NCBI RefSeq assembly: GCF_019331775.1
Contig: NZ_JAHBBD010000002.1
Span: 1 to 64,000, forward strand
Reading direction: 5' to 3'
DNA length: 64,000 nt
Source of the DNA: Bifidobacterium phasiani
GTDB lineage: Bacteria; Actinomycetota; Actinomycetes; Actinomycetales; Bifidobacteriaceae
The notes under the pieces were generated by a model. That model was given only the letters and a program-made list of their open reading frames with translations. It had not been told where the DNA came from and searched no databases. Within the stretch, counting starts at the first letter, position 1; the number at the start of each line of letters is the position of its first letter. A program made the translations under genes and the position numbers. Shown here piece after piece: positions 37,119-48,712 of the stretch.

Positions 37119-37156
37119 ACGAGAACGCCCCTTACGAGAACGCCCCTTACGAGAAC
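37119..37156. repeat. Short tandem repeat at the 3' end of the DUF5701 gene
   Basis: ACGAGAACGCCCCTT occurs twice in a row, followed by a partial third copy that runs into the stop codon and last codons of the minus-strand gene. Confidence 0.7.
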
Positions 37157-37767
37157 AGGCTGACGCCGCGACGGGCGACGCAGTACGCGTTGCCCAGCCA
37201 GGTGTGGCGCGAGTTCGGCCAGACCGCGCCCAGACGCGGGGCGTTCTGGCTCATCCAGATGCTCGGCACGCGGCCGTCGGCGCTGCGCGAGCCGAGCAGG
37301 TTGAAGCCGTTCTTCTCCAGCAGCCATTCGGGGTGCTGGGTCGCGATCGCCAACCCCTCCTCCAGGGTCAGGGGCAGGCGTTCGTCGGAGTCGATGAGCT
37401 TGCGCGCCACGTCCGGCTCGCGGTTGATGTAGCAGGTGCCGGTATGCGGGTCCACCGCCAGGTAGAACGGCCCCTCGGGCGGGGTGAAGCCGTCCTGCGG
37501 CAGGAAGCTGGCGATGTCGCGCGGAGGCATCGTGGTGAAGCCGGCCATGCGGTTGATGCTGGTCCGGGCGATCAGCGACTCAGGAGAGACCAGCTCGCGC
37601 GTCGGCACCAGCAGGATGTCGCTCCCCAGGTCGCTGTGCTCCAGCGCCTCGAGCAGCGGCCGGGCCAGCGCGCGGAACGCCGCCTCGCTCATGTCCGCCA
37701 CGTCCGGATACCCCAGCGCCACGATACGGTCGAGCTGCCTGCTCGCCTCCTCAGATGCCTTCGACAT
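37147..37767 (-). CDS. DUF5701 family protein
   Basis: The 206-residue soluble protein has no signal peptide or membrane segment. Sequence features such as AGFTTMPPRDIASFLPQDGF, LAVDPHTG and LTLEEGLAIATQHPEWLLEKN match the DUF5701 group found in actinobacteria, for which no function is established. ATG at 37767 has GGAAG about five bases upstream. It is the last gene before the metallophosphoesterase gene, which converges on it, and is downstream of asd on the same strand with a gap of about 125 bases. Confidence 0.72.
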   Translation of the reverse strand: MSKASEEASRQLDRIVALGYPDVADMSEAAFRALARPLLEALEHSDLGSDILLVPTRELVSPESLIARTSINRMAGFTTMPPRDIASFLPQDGFTPPEGPFYLAVDPHTGTCYINREPDVARKLIDSDERLPLTLEEGLAIATQHPEWLLEKNGFNLLGSRSADGRVPSIWMSQNAPRLGAVWPNSRHTWLGNAYCVARRGVSLFS

Positions 37768-37891
37768 AGCTTCCAGTATTCCACACCGCCGCCGACGCGT
37801 CACGGAAAACGCAGGTCGCCCGCCCCCGCGGCGGGCGGGAACGGGCGACGTGCTGCGGGCCGGGCCGGAGCCGGCCGCTGCGGACGGTCCG

Positions 37892-38974
<1,083 letters not shown>

Positions 38975-39556
38975 TCAGCGGCCGGTGCCGCCGTAGACGA
39001 CGGCCTCGATCTGTTCGGCGTCAAGCCCGTAGGCGGTGTGCAGCGCCCGCACCGCCTCGTCCAGCTGGGACAGCGGCACCAGCGCGGCGATGCGGATCTC
39101 CGAGGTGGAGATCATCAGCACGTTGATGTCGTGGTCGCTCAGTGCGTTGAAGAACTTCGCGGCGACGCCGGAGTGCGTCTTCATGCCCACGCCGACGACG
39201 GCCACCTTGCCGACGTTGTTGTTGATCTCGAAGGACTGGTAGCCCAGGTCCTCCTGCTTGTCCTGCAGGACGTCCTGCACGTTGCGGACCGTGGTCTCCG
39301 GCACGGTGAACGAGATGTCGGCGGTGCCGGTGGAGGCGCCGGCCTGCACGATCATGTCCACGTTGACGCCCGCCTCGGCCAGCTGGGTGAACACCTTGGC
39401 CGCCATGCCCGGCTCGTTCGGCACGCCGCGCAGCGTGGCCAGCGCCTCGGTGCGGTCGTGCGCCACGCCGGAGATGACCGGCGCCTCGGGGCCGAGGTCG
39501 GGGAACAGGTCGCCCATGGACTTGGCGTCGTTCTCGTTCGTGTTCTGCTCGCTCAT
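38975..39556 (-). CDS. Aspartokinase regulatory (ACT-domain) subunit
   Basis: The 193-residue protein consists of two ACT domains (about 38-110 and 118-185), with NEPGMAAKVFTQLAEAGVNV and VGVGMKTHSGVAAKFFNAL typical of the allosteric half of aspartokinase that binds lysine and threonine. In Corynebacterium and Mycobacterium this half is made both within the full enzyme and from an internal start. Here it is a stand-alone gene with its own ATG (39556) and ribosome site (GGAGG), 54 bases after the catalytic gene. Confidence 0.93.
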   Translation of the reverse strand: MSEQNTNENDAKSMGDLFPDLGPEAPVISGVAHDRTEALATLRGVPNEPGMAAKVFTQLAEAGVNVDMIVQAGASTGTADISFTVPETTVRNVQDVLQDKQEDLGYQSFEINNNVGKVAVVGVGMKTHSGVAAKFFNALSDHDINVLMISTSEIRIAALVPLSQLDEAVRALHTAYGLDAEQIEAVVYGGTGR

Positions 39557-39610
39557 GATTGCCTCCGGTTGCCTGTCGGATGGTTGTGGATGGTCAGCGG
39601 ATTGGGGTGG

Positions 39611-40396
<786 letters not shown>

Positions 40397-40931
40397 TGCT
40401 GTCCAATCTTCTTCTGCGGGGATGCCGCCTGCGGATGCTGCCCACATTCTACGCAAGCGGCACGATTATAGGGTTGCGGCGGCGCGCGGCATCGGGTCCC
40501 GACCACGATGCGGGACAGGCGGGCCACATGCCGGACACATCGCCGGACACACCGCCGGACGGACGGGCGGATCGGACGGGCGGTCCGCATGTCGGGGGCG
40601 GTGTAGGGGGCCGACGACGCAGCCGGCGGAACGGCCCCGGGACCGCGCCGCGATGCGGCGAGCGACGCCGCGCGGCGAACGGACGACACCCGCGGCGGAC
40701 GATGGCGAATGCCGGCGCACGGTTAAGGCGGCGAGTTCCGTCCGGGCCCGCCCGGGCATGATCCGCGGTTTCGGGGTCGACGGTGCGGACCAGCTCCGCC
40801 CGAACTCATCCGGGGCTGACTCCCCGCGGGCGCGCGACCGCGGCGCGTCGACAGGCCGAACGTCGATGCGGGCCGCGCGGTTCCCACACGGGTACCGGGC
40901 CGCGGCGACGGGCCGCTCTCCCGATGCGCGC
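40397..40931. other. Gene-free gap upstream of the aspartokinase operon
   Basis: It contains the TATAAT box at 40465-40470 for the minus-strand operon. No gene, repeat or strong hairpin was recognised between there and the recR stop codon. Confidence 0.5.
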
Positions 40932-41534
40932 TCAGGCGTCGCGACGGCCGGCGAGCGCGCGGCCGAGGGTGATCTCGTCGGCGTACTCCAGGTCGCTGCC
41001 GACCGGCAGGCCGCTGGCCAGGCGGGTGACGCGGATGGCGAGCGGCGAGAGCAGCCGGCTGAGGTAGGTGGTGGTGGCCTCGCCCTCGATGTTGGGGTTC
41101 AGCGCCAGGATGACCTCCTTGACCTCGTCGCCCTTGAGCCGTTCGAGCAGTCCGGCGATGCTGAGGTCCTCGGGGCCGACGTTCGCCATCGGGTTGATCG
41201 CCCCGCCGAGCACGTGGTACAGGCCGCGGAACTCGCGTGTGCGCTCGATGCTCATCACGTCCTTGGGCTCCTCGACCACGCAGATGACGCCGCGGTCGCG
41301 CCGCGGGTCCACGCACACCGGGCACGGGCTGGTCTCGCACACGTTGCCGCAGATCTCGCAGAATCGCACCTTGCTCTTCACTTCCATGACGGCGTCGGCG
41401 AGCTCCTGGGCCTCCGACTCCGGCGCGGACAGCAGGTGGAACGCGATGCGCTGCGCGCCCTTGGGCCCGATGCCGGGCAGGCGGGAGAACGCGTCGATGA
41501 GTCGCTGGATCGCGCCGTCGTATGCCAATGCCAT
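40932..41534 (-). CDS. recR: Recombination mediator RecR
   Basis: The 200-residue protein works with RecF and RecO to load RecA at gapped DNA. It has the helix-hairpin-helix at the N-terminus ([17 protein letters not shown]), a four-cysteine zinc motif ([16 protein letters not shown]) and the Toprim domain ([27 protein letters not shown]). ATG at 41534 has GAAGGAG upstream. It follows dnaX by 135 bases on the same strand, the common bacterial order. Confidence 0.97.
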   Translation of the reverse strand: MALAYDGAIQRLIDAFSRLPGIGPKGAQRIAFHLLSAPESEAQELADAVMEVKSKVRFCEICGNVCETSPCPVCVDPRRDRGVICVVEEPKDVMSIERTREFRGLYHVLGGAINPMANVGPEDLSIAGLLERLKGDEVKEVILALNPNIEGEATTTYLSRLLSPLAIRVTRLASGLPVGSDLEYADEITLGRALAGRRDA

Positions 41535-41669
41535 CGTTCACTCCTTCCGGGCCGTCGCGGGCCACCACCCATTATGCCGTGCCGGGCCGGCTTGCGGCGG
41601 CGCCGGTTCCCGGCGCCCCGGGCATGACGCCGCGTCGCGGCGGACCGCCGGACGCGGCCGCCCGGCCCG

Positions 41670-44600
41670 TCAGTCGATGGTGTGCTTGGCGGGCTGGGCG
41701 TTCTTCGGGTTCTTCGGGTCGTCGGCGGCGAACTGCTCCACCTTCTTCACGTCGAACATCTTCGACAGCTCCTCGATGCTCAGCGCCGTGGCCGTGCCGA
41801 GCGATTCGTCGCTGAGCGAGTACTCGTCGTCCTCGGGGGCGACCTGCGGGCCGGTGCGCCGCGGCTCCGCGCCGCCGAACGCCGACGGTCCGCCCGCCTG
41901 GGCGCCGGCGGGCAGCGGCGCGCCGCCGTGCGGCGAGGCCGGCCCGCCGCCCTGAACGGGACCGCCGGGGACCGGGTCGCCGCCCACGCCGCCGTGCATG
42001 GACACGGCGTTCGGTGCCGAGGCGTCGCCGGACGGGTCATACGCCCCCGCGCCGCCGTTGGCCCACGGGTCGTCCATGTCGCTGTCGGCGTCCGCGGCGC
42101 GCCGCCCGGGAACGAAGTGATGGTCGTGACGCTGCGCCGGCTGCGGCGCGTTCGCCTTGGCGGGCGCGGCGAGCGGCATCGGCTGCGGCGCGGGCAGCGG
42201 CGCGGCCCAGGGGTCGTCGTCAATTGCGAACCCGGCGAACGGGTCGACGGAAGCGCCGCCGGACGCGACGGCCCCTCCACCGGACGAGGCGTTCCCACCG
42301 GCCGGGCCGGCATGCCCCACGCCGGTCGCGCCGGAGGTCCCGCCACCGAACGCGCCCGAACCGCCGGCACCGCCGAACGCAACGGAACCGTCCGCATGCG
42401 AGCCGGCAACAGGACCGACGGGAGCACCGGCGGCGATGCCTGCGCCCTGACCGGCGTCAGCGCCGCGGCCGTCGTCATGACCGCCGGCGGGACCGCGGCC
42501 GGCACCGGCATCGGATCCGCCGTCCGCGGCGGCGGAGCCGGCGGGTTGCGCCCAGGGATCGGTGTCGTCGCTGAGGTCGGGAACGGCGACATGCCCGTGC
42601 TGATGGTCGGGCCCGCCATCCGTCGTCCCTCGGCCGGTCTGGGGCGGTTCGGGGGCCGCAGGCGCGGCGGCGCCGGTTCGTTCGCCGGCGTCGTCGCCGT
42701 CGGGCGCGGGCGCTCCGGCGGCGCCGGACGTCCTGGGCTCGGCGCCGGCACGCATGCCGACCGCGTGAGACAGGTTCGCCGCCGCCAAGCCGGCCTTCGC
42801 CATGGCGATCTGGGTCTTCACCTGCGCCAGCTGCTCCGGGGACAGCCGCCTGATCGGGATGACGCGCTCGCCGTTCGCGGCGACCGTGGTCGGTGCGATC
42901 ATCGTGCCGGCGCCGAAGGTCCCGCGCACCGCATCCAGAACCACGCCGGAGGCCTTCTTGCCGCTGTTCGCCTCGTCGGTGGCCACGGCCAGCGAGAACG
43001 CGTGCTGGCTCAGCGCGCTGTCGAAGGTCATCGACAGGCGGCCCTTGCCGGCGGGGTTCACCGCGTAGGCGACCGTGGGGACCTTGTCTCGGCTCACGTA
43101 TTCGCGCACGTCGTCGGGCAGCCCGGCGACGACCGCATCCCACTTCTGGTCGACCGAGCGGGTATCGACGGCCTCCGGCGCCGCACCCGGCTGGCCGGAC
43201 GGCTGGCCCGCCGCCGCGTTGCGGCCGCCGGGCGCAGGCTCCGCGGACTGTTCGCCCCATCCGGACGGCATACCGCCCGTCGCCTGTGCGACCGATCGGG
43301 GCATGGCGTGCGACGGCTGCGACGACGCGGCCGACGGCCATCCGGCATCCGACGGGGCGGCCGGCGCCGCACCCTGGCCGGACGGCTGCGGTGCGCCGCC
43401 CGGCTGCGCGGCATCCGGCCGCGTGGGGGTCGACGGCGCAGGGGCCGACGGCGACGAGGCCGGCCGGCCGGAGGACGACTGCGCCACGGACTGGGAGGCT
43501 TTCTGGCTGCGCGCCGCCGCGAAGCCGCCCCGGCGCTGCTGCCGGCCGTCGGGCGAGGCGGCGCCGGCCGGACCGGCCGCCGGAACCGACGCCTCGGCGG
43601 GTCGGCCGGCCGCACCGAAACCGTTCTCCCGGCCGGCGAGCAGGCGGGCGGCCAGAAGCTCGAGCCGCATGCGCGGCGATGTGGCCCCGGTCATCGACCC
43701 CAGGGTCGCGTTGATCGTCTCGGCGATGGCCGTCAGCTCGCCGAGGCCGAGCGCCGACGCCTGGCGGCGCAGGTCGCCCATGTCCTCGGCGGCGGCATCG
43801 TCGCTCAGCACGCTCTCCGCGCGTTCGCCGCCCAACGTCAGCACCAGCAGGTCGCGCACGCGGGCGAGCAGGTCCTCGACGAACCGCCTCGGATCGAATC
43901 CGCCGACGACGACCTTCTGCACCACGCCGTACAGCGCCTCGCCGTTCCGGTCGATCACGGCGTCGATGGCCTCGCCGATCAGCGCCTCGGGCGTGAAGCC
44001 CAGCAGCGCGACCGCCGCGTCGTAGGGGATCACTCCGTCGACGGAGCCGACCATGAGCTGGTCGAGCACCGACAGGGTGTCGCGCATCGAGCCGCCGCCG
44101 GCGCGCATGGCCAGACGCAGCACGCCCGGCTCCGGCTCGATGCGCTCCCGCTCGCAGATCGTCTCCAGGTAGGGGCCCATGACCTCCTGTGGCACCAGGC
44201 GGAACGGATAGTGGTGGGTGCGCGAGCGGATCGTGCCGATCACCTTCTCGGGCTCGGTCGTCGCGAAGATGAACATCACGTGCTCCGGCGGCTCCTCGAC
44301 GATCTTGAGCAGGGCGTTGAAGCCCTGCTGGGTGACCATGTGCGCCTCGTCGAGGATGAAGATCTTGTACCGGTCGCGCGCGGGGGCGAAGCCGGCGCGC
44401 TCGCGCAGCTCGCGGGCGTCGTCGACGCCGTTGTGGCTGGCCGCGTCGATCTCGACCACGTCGATCGACCCCGGACCGCCGGTCGCCAGGTCGCGGCAGC
44501 TTGCGCACTCGCCGCACGGATGCGAGGTCGGGCCCTGCGCGCAGTTCACGCAGCGGGCCAGGATGCGCGCCGAGCTGGTCTTGCCGCAGCCGCGCGGACC

Positions 44601-44729
44601 GGAGAACAGGTAGGCATGGGTCAGCCTGCCCTGGTCGAGGGCCCGCATCAGCGGGACCGTGACCTGGTCCTGCCCGATGACGCCCTCGAAGGTGTCCGGC
44701 CTGTATCGCCTGTATAACGCCAATGCCAT
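41670..44729 (-). CDS. dnaX: DNA polymerase III subunits gamma and tau
   Basis: The 1019-residue clamp-loader ATPase has Walker A GPRGCGKTS at 44-52, a zinc cluster of C60, C63, C72, C75 and C78, the DEAH box at 127-130 and the sensor-1 stretch FIFATTEPEKV. After the AAA+ core and collar (to about 360) comes a very long Pro/Ala/Gly-rich linker to the end, making it much larger than the E. coli protein. A conserved block near 525-640 (AGLPDDVREYVSRDKVPTVA) may be the tau part contacting other replisome proteins. ATG at 44729 has TTGAGG upstream. No slippery frameshift sequence was recognised. Confidence 0.96.
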   Translation of the reverse strand: MALALYRRYRPDTFEGVIGQDQVTVPLMRALDQGRLTHAYLFSGPRGCGKTSSARILARCVNCAQGPTSHPCGECASCRDLATGGPGSIDVVEIDAASHNGVDDARELRERAGFAPARDRYKIFILDEAHMVTQQGFNALLKIVEEPPEHVMFIFATTEPEKVIGTIRSRTHHYPFRLVPQEVMGPYLETICERERIEPEPGVLRLAMRAGGGSMRDTLSVLDQLMVGSVDGVIPYDAAVALLGFTPEALIGEAIDAVIDRNGEALYGVVQKVVVGGFDPRRFVEDLLARVRDLLVLTLGGERAESVLSDDAAAEDMGDLRRQASALGLGELTAIAETINATLGSMTGATSPRMRLELLAARLLAGRENGFGAAGRPAEASVPAAGPAGAASPDGRQQRRGGFAAARSQKASQSVAQSSSGRPASSPSAPAPSTPTRPDAAQPGGAPQPSGQGAAPAAPSDAGWPSAASSQPSHAMPRSVAQATGGMPSGWGEQSAEPAPGGRNAAAGQPSGQPGAAPEAVDTRSVDQKWDAVVAGLPDDVREYVSRDKVPTVAYAVNPAGKGRLSMTFDSALSQHAFSLAVATDEANSGKKASGVVLDAVRGTFGAGTMIAPTTVAANGERVIPIRRLSPEQLAQVKTQIAMAKAGLAAANLSHAVGMRAGAEPRTSGAAGAPAPDGDDAGERTGAAAPAAPEPPQTGRGTTDGGPDHQHGHVAVPDLSDDTDPWAQPAGSAAADGGSDAGAGRGPAGGHDDGRGADAGQGAGIAAGAPVGPVAGSHADGSVAFGGAGGSGAFGGGTSGATGVGHAGPAGGNASSGGGAVASGGASVDPFAGFAIDDDPWAAPLPAPQPMPLAAPAKANAPQPAQRHDHHFVPGRRAADADSDMDDPWANGGAGAYDPSGDASAPNAVSMHGGVGGDPVPGGPVQGGGPASPHGGAPLPAGAQAGGPSAFGGAEPRRTGPQVAPEDDEYSLSDESLGTATALSIEELSKMFDVKKVEQFAADDPKNPKNAQPAKHTID

Positions 44730-44933
44730 CTGTCAACCTCAACCATCTCGTCGTTGCGACGGTTCCGCGCCCTCCACCCGGGAGTCGTCGGCGGACCCGC
44801 CGTCACGTGTCCCGGCACGAATGCCTTGCCACAAACCTAGCCCAACCTCTGCCCCTGCCGGACCGTTCGGAGGCGCCCCCGCACCGCATGCGGCGGCGGC
44901 ACGGCCCGCCCCGGGGCGCGACACGCGACGCGC

Positions 44934-46133
44934 CTACAGGAACATGCCGCTCAACGGGTCGCGGCCGTCGCGCGCGATGGCCTCGGACACGCCGTCGCGC
45001 GTCATCGCCGACCCGCGTTCGGCGACGGCGGGCGGCACCAGGACCCTGAGCTGGCGGTCCATCGCCGCGACCCGCACGGGCAGGTCGCCGATGTACTCGC
45101 CGTCGGCCATGAGCACCGGGGGCTCGGCGCCTTCGTCGATTCGGGAGATCTCCACGTCGCGCACCCGTTCCCAGCCGAACAGCCTGCTGGTCAGCAGCCG
45201 TCCGTTGTAGATGTTGGGCACCACCTGGGCCAGCTCGCCGAGAGTGGGCATGTGGTCGATCCACACCAGGTCCAGCAGGCCGTCGTCGAAGCGCGAGTAG
45301 GGGCTCACCTCGATGCCGCCGCCGATGTGCCGCGAATTCGCGACGGTCAGCAGCGGCGAGACGATGTCCCGCTCGTCCACGCTCCCGTCGGCGCGCGTGG
45401 CGCGGATGTGGTAGCCGAACGGCCTGAGCCGGGTCAGCTCGACCAGGACGGCGGCCAGGTACCGCAGCGAGCCGTTCGGCAGACGCGAGTGGTTGGCCCG
45501 GTCGTTGATCTTCGCGTCGATGCCGCACGACAGCATGCCGGCGAAGTAGCGACCGCCCGCCATGACGCCGCCGTGGGCGCGTTCCCCGCCACGGGCGGCC
45601 TCGGCATCGGCATCGGCGACCCCGGCGGCGCCGGCGGCATCGGCGGCGCCGACAACACCATCACCAGCGGCACCGACACCAGCGGCACCAATGGCATCGA
45701 CGGCGGACGCCCTTGACGGATCGACCCGCCCCAGGTCCACATCGATCGCGCTGCCCCGCACGATGGCCCCGGCGATGCCGTTGACCGCGGTCCGCAGGCG
45801 GTTGACGGGCAGGCCCAGGCCCCGGGCGAAGTCGTTGCCGGACCCGACGGCCACGATGCCCAGCGGCGTGCCCGTGCCGCCGACGGCGTTGGCGCCCAGC
45901 GCGATCATGCCGTCGCCTCCGACCACGACCAAGGCGTCATACAGATCGGCGTGGGCATGCGCGTTGCGCAGCGAATCGTCGTAGCTGCCGCCGGTCAGGT
46001 CGATGACCGTGAACCCGTGGCGGTCGCCCGCCTCGGACAGCAGGTCGAACACCCGCTCGCAGTCCTTCTCGCCATGGCCCTTGTCCGCTATGGGGTTGCC
46101 GATCATCGCCACGGTCCTGTTCGTTACGTCCAT
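44934..46133 (-). CDS. Diacylglycerol kinase-type lipid kinase
   Basis: The 399-residue protein has the catalytic domain motifs of the DAGK/sphingosine kinase superfamily: VVVGGDGMIALGANAV and GIVAVGSGNDFARGLGLP. The C-terminal beta domain includes YSRFDDGLLDLVWID and PPVLMADGEYIGDLP. It probably phosphorylates diacylglycerol or a related lipid at the membrane. An Ala/Asp/Gly-rich insert of about 45 residues sits after VDLGRVDPS. The ATG at 46133 is six bases after a TATCGT box on the same strand (46140-46145), again a leaderless arrangement. The frame is open further upstream, but those residues are not family-like. Confidence 0.88.
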   Translation of the reverse strand: MDVTNRTVAMIGNPIADKGHGEKDCERVFDLLSEAGDRHGFTVIDLTGGSYDDSLRNAHAHADLYDALVVVGGDGMIALGANAVGGTGTPLGIVAVGSGNDFARGLGLPVNRLRTAVNGIAGAIVRGSAIDVDLGRVDPSRASAVDAIGAAGVGAAGDGVVGAADAAGAAGVADADAEAARGGERAHGGVMAGGRYFAGMLSCGIDAKINDRANHSRLPNGSLRYLAAVLVELTRLRPFGYHIRATRADGSVDERDIVSPLLTVANSRHIGGGIEVSPYSRFDDGLLDLVWIDHMPTLGELAQVVPNIYNGRLLTSRLFGWERVRDVEISRIDEGAEPPVLMADGEYIGDLPVRVAAMDRQLRVLVPPAVAERGSAMTRDGVSEAIARDGRDPLSGMFL

Positions 46134-46305
46134 ACCGCCACGATAGCCGCCGGACGACGCCCGACACCAGCCCCACGCCGATGTTCGCGCCCATCGCGCT
46201 GTGGTCTTCGCCACACCGCGCACGCCCTATCGGCGCCCGCGGAGGGTCCGCGCACGATCCGGACGAGGGCGCCACGCCGCGCGCGCCCGGCCGTCGCGCC
46301 GGCCC

Positions 46306-46707
46306 TCACCGGCACGGCACCGGTCCGGCGCGCGAACGCCCGAACGCGGCATCGACGATCGGCATGCCGGTGGGCACGAGCACGCGGACCTCCACGTCCT
46401 CGCCGTCGACGACGCAGGCGTCGAGGCGGGCCTGGTTGCGTTCGGCCACGACGCCGGCCACGGCGCACGGGTCATCGCCGTCGCCGTACAGCAACGCGGC
46501 CGCCGCGGACAGCGCGACCGCGTCGGCCGCACCGCGCGCCCTCGCCTGGCAGATCAGCGCCTGCCCCAGGGCGGCGAGCGCGCACAGCAGCAATCCGACG
46601 GCCATGATCATCATCACCCCCATTATCGTTCCCGATCCCATGTCGCTTTCGCACGGCGCCCCCGGTCGTCCCGGCCGGGATCCCCGGCACCGCGGCGGCC
46701 GACTCAT
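46306..46707 (-). CDS. TadE-like protein of the secretion neighbourhood type
   Basis: The 133-residue protein has a short N-terminus, a hydrophobic helix (GTIMGVMMIMAVGLLLCALAA, split here at about 26-46) and a soluble domain with RGAADAVALSAAAALL. This is the pattern of the actinobacterial TadE-like protein found next to TadA, which in Mycobacterium tuberculosis lies in the same order. It is likely a pilus minor component. ATG at 46707 overlaps the tadE stop as ATGA. It is the last gene of the locus. Confidence 0.8.
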   Translation of the reverse strand: MSRPPRCRGSRPGRPGAPCESDMGSGTIMGVMMIMAVGLLLCALAALGQALICQARARGAADAVALSAAAALLYGDGDDPCAVAGVVAERNQARLDACVVDGEDVEVRVLVPTGMPIVDAAFGRSRAGPVPCR

Positions 46708-47138
46708 GGCGCCACCCCCACCGCTTCGCCGGAGACCTGTGCGGGCAGCACCCCCAACGGCCCCGGCAGCACCGGGCACGTCACGTTCACCGTGACGCGA
46801 TCCTGCGCCCGACGCACCGCGACCGACGCATCCACGCCGGCGACGTCGCGGGCCACCGCGGCGGCATCCGTCTGCCCGCCGGTCACGACCAGCTCGCGGA
46901 CCACGGCCGCCGCGGCGTCCTGGCACCGCATCGAGACCGCGACGGTGCGTGTCAGACCGACCAGCAGCAGCGCCACCGCGACCACGGCCGGGAGCACCAC
47001 GGCGAACTCCGCCGTGACGCTCCCGCAATCCACGGCGGCCCAGCGGGCCGGCCGAGCGCCCGGAGGAGCGTGCCGCGGCGCGTCGGCGTCCGGCCGACGC
47101 CGGCGTCCATGCCGGGCTTGCCGTCGCACCCCGCCCAT
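46704..47138 (-). CDS. TadE-family minor pilin
   Basis: The 144-residue protein has a basic N-terminus, then GSVTAEFAVVLPAVVAVALL, where AEFA-VLP is the TadE signature next to the single membrane helix, and an extracytoplasmic C-terminal part. It would take part in assembling or tipping the Tad pilus. Its ATG shares a base with the stop of the pilin gene (TGATG) and its stop overlaps the next gene, so the three are translationally coupled. A GTG three bases earlier is an alternative start. Confidence 0.82.
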   Translation of the reverse strand: MGGVRRQARHGRRRRPDADAPRHAPPGARPARWAAVDCGSVTAEFAVVLPAVVAVALLLVGLTRTVAVSMRCQDAAAAVVRELVVTGGQTDAAAVARDVAGVDASVAVRRAQDRVTVNVTCPVLPGPLGVLPAQVSGEAVGVAP

Positions 47139-47419
47139 CACACGTTCAGCGCCTGTTTGATGATGTCGGTCAGCAGGGTCTTGACCGTGCCCGATTTGAG
47201 GATGGCGACCAGCAGCGCGGCGAATCCCGTGGCGGCGACCAGCACCACCGCGTACTCGGCGGTGGCCGCGCCCTCCTCGGGTTCCGCGGCCAGGGTGCGC
47301 AGCCGCGCGTCGAGCAGGCACGCGCGCCGGACGGCCCGCTCCCGCCACGCCCCGACCATGCCGCGCAGTCCCGTTGCCCGCCCCTCGTTCAGGGCGGCTT
47401 CGTCCATCGTCCCGTTCAT
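47138..47419 (-). CDS. DUF4244 Flp-like pilin
   Basis: The 93-residue protein has a 50-residue N-terminus followed by EEGAATAEYAVVLVAATGFA, in which the TAEYA sequence at the start of the hydrophobic helix matches Flp/DUF4244 pilins. The major pilin of Tad systems is cleaved by a prepilin peptidase before such a Glu; no peptidase gene is in the window. ATG at 47419 has AGGGGG six bases upstream. A 49-bp element shared with the tadZ promoter region lies about 100 bases upstream. Confidence 0.82.
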   Translation of the reverse strand: MNGTMDEAALNEGRATGLRGMVGAWRERAVRRACLLDARLRTLAAEPEEGAATAEYAVVLVAATGFAALLVAILKSGTVKTLLTDIIKQALNV

Positions 47420-47724
47420 GTTGTCCCCCTTGTGGTTCGTCCCATCATGCGACCCGTCGTCGCCGGGTGCCCCCACTATGCGCCGCCCGGGGTCCACGGC
47501 GCATGCCGGAACGGCTGTTGTGGTCGAAGGGATGGCGGTTATCCACAACCCGGGCGTGTCGTCCACCGGCGATGTGGACGGCTGCGGACGCGGTGCGCAG
47601 CAACGTGGGCCGGGACGCGATGCCGCACAGGATTGGACGGCCCGAGCCAGGATCGTGGAGGGAACTCCGCGGAATCGTGGCCATAGGGGCGACGCCGCAG
47701 GGCACGATGCCCGAGGGGCTTGCC
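47420..47724. promoter_or_regulatory. Upstream region of the pilin operon with shared 49-bp element, copy 1
   Basis: The element is at 47518-47566 and differs by one base from 51453-51501. It contains TTATCCACA (a consensus DnaA box) and is bounded by GTTGTGG ... CCACAAC inverted arms. It lies upstream of the pilin gene on the minus strand, as the other copy does for tadZ. No gene is present in this gap. Confidence 0.75.
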
Positions 47725-48327
47725 TCACAGAAACGACACGATGGACGGGATCACCCCGATGACGATGAACGCGGGCAGGAAGCACAGCCCCGTCGGCGCC
47801 AGCAGCCGCACGGACAACCGCGACGCGTGGCGTTCGATCGCGGCGCGCTCGTCACGGTCCAGCGCCTCCATCGCGGCGCGCAGCCGCTCCGACGGCGAGG
47901 CGCCGTACCGCCATGACTCGGCCAGGGCGTCGCGCAGCAGCCGCAGGCACGCCGCGTCATCGGCGGTGCCTCCGCCGCCGACTCCGCCGACGGCATGGCC
48001 TGCGGCCTCACCGGCATCGACGTCGTCCGCGCACGGCACCAGCCACGCCTCATCCCATGCCACGCCGCGGCGCAGGGCTTGCGACGCCATACGCATGCGC
48101 GCCCCCACGCCACCGCCCACGGCGTCGCCGACCGCGGCCACCGCGACGGGGATCGAGGCGCCCTGCCGTATGGCGACCTCCACCATGCCCAGCACCAGCG
48201 CCGCGGACGGGCGGGGGCAAGGCTCGCCCGACCTTGACCGCCGCAATCCGCGCAACGTCGGACGCGCATGGCGCAGCCGCACCGCGCAGGCCGCAATGAC
48301 GGCCGCCATCAGCATCCAGACTCCCAT
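47725..48327 (-). CDS. TadC-like pilus assembly membrane protein
   Basis: The 200-residue protein has hydrophobic segments near its start (MAAVIAACAVRLR) and end (LLAPTGLCFLPAFIVIGVIP) and the type II secretion F domain feature EALDRDERAAIERHASRLS before the last helices. TadB and TadC form the inner-membrane platform of the pilus. It is shorter than typical TadC proteins. ATG at 48327 follows GAGG. The frame is open far upstream, but that sequence is not protein-like. A 385-base gap separates it from tadB. Confidence 0.75.
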   Translation of the reverse strand: MGVWMLMAAVIAACAVRLRHARPTLRGLRRSRSGEPCPRPSAALVLGMVEVAIRQGASIPVAVAAVGDAVGGGVGARMRMASQALRRGVAWDEAWLVPCADDVDAGEAAGHAVGGVGGGGTADDAACLRLLRDALAESWRYGASPSERLRAAMEALDRDERAAIERHASRLSVRLLAPTGLCFLPAFIVIGVIPSIVSFL

Positions 48328-48712
48328 CGGCACCTCGTTTCCGGAAAATCGCCGCCGGCCGCCGGAACGCGAACGGCCGGCGCGCACAACCCTGCACGGC
48401 CGCCCGGCCCGACGACCGCAGCCACCGGACGACGGACCATGATGCATGTCGCCGAACTCGCCGACATGCCAACGACCGCAGCCACCGGACGAACGGCATC
48501 CGTGATGACGCAAAGCCCGGCACATGGCGCCTGTCCGACACCGTTCCATCCACGGTGCATCCGCAACGACGCCGGGCTGCGGCATCCGATCCCCGGCGGC
48601 CGGGCCGCGGCACAGGCACAACATGACCGGCGAATGTCCGATTCCCGGCGGCCGGAACGGCCGGACCATCGAAGCGTCGCCAGAAGCATGCGCATCCGCC
48701 ACACCCCGGCGA
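48328..48712. other. Gap between tadB and tadC with repeat and hairpin
   Basis: A 21-base direct repeat (ACGACCGCAGCCACCGGACG plus A) occurs at 48412-48432 and 48472-48492. Between the copies is a hairpin with arms GCATGTCG (48444-48451) and CGACATGC (48462-48469). The gap is unusual because the other Tad genes overlap. No coding region is supported. Confidence 0.55.
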
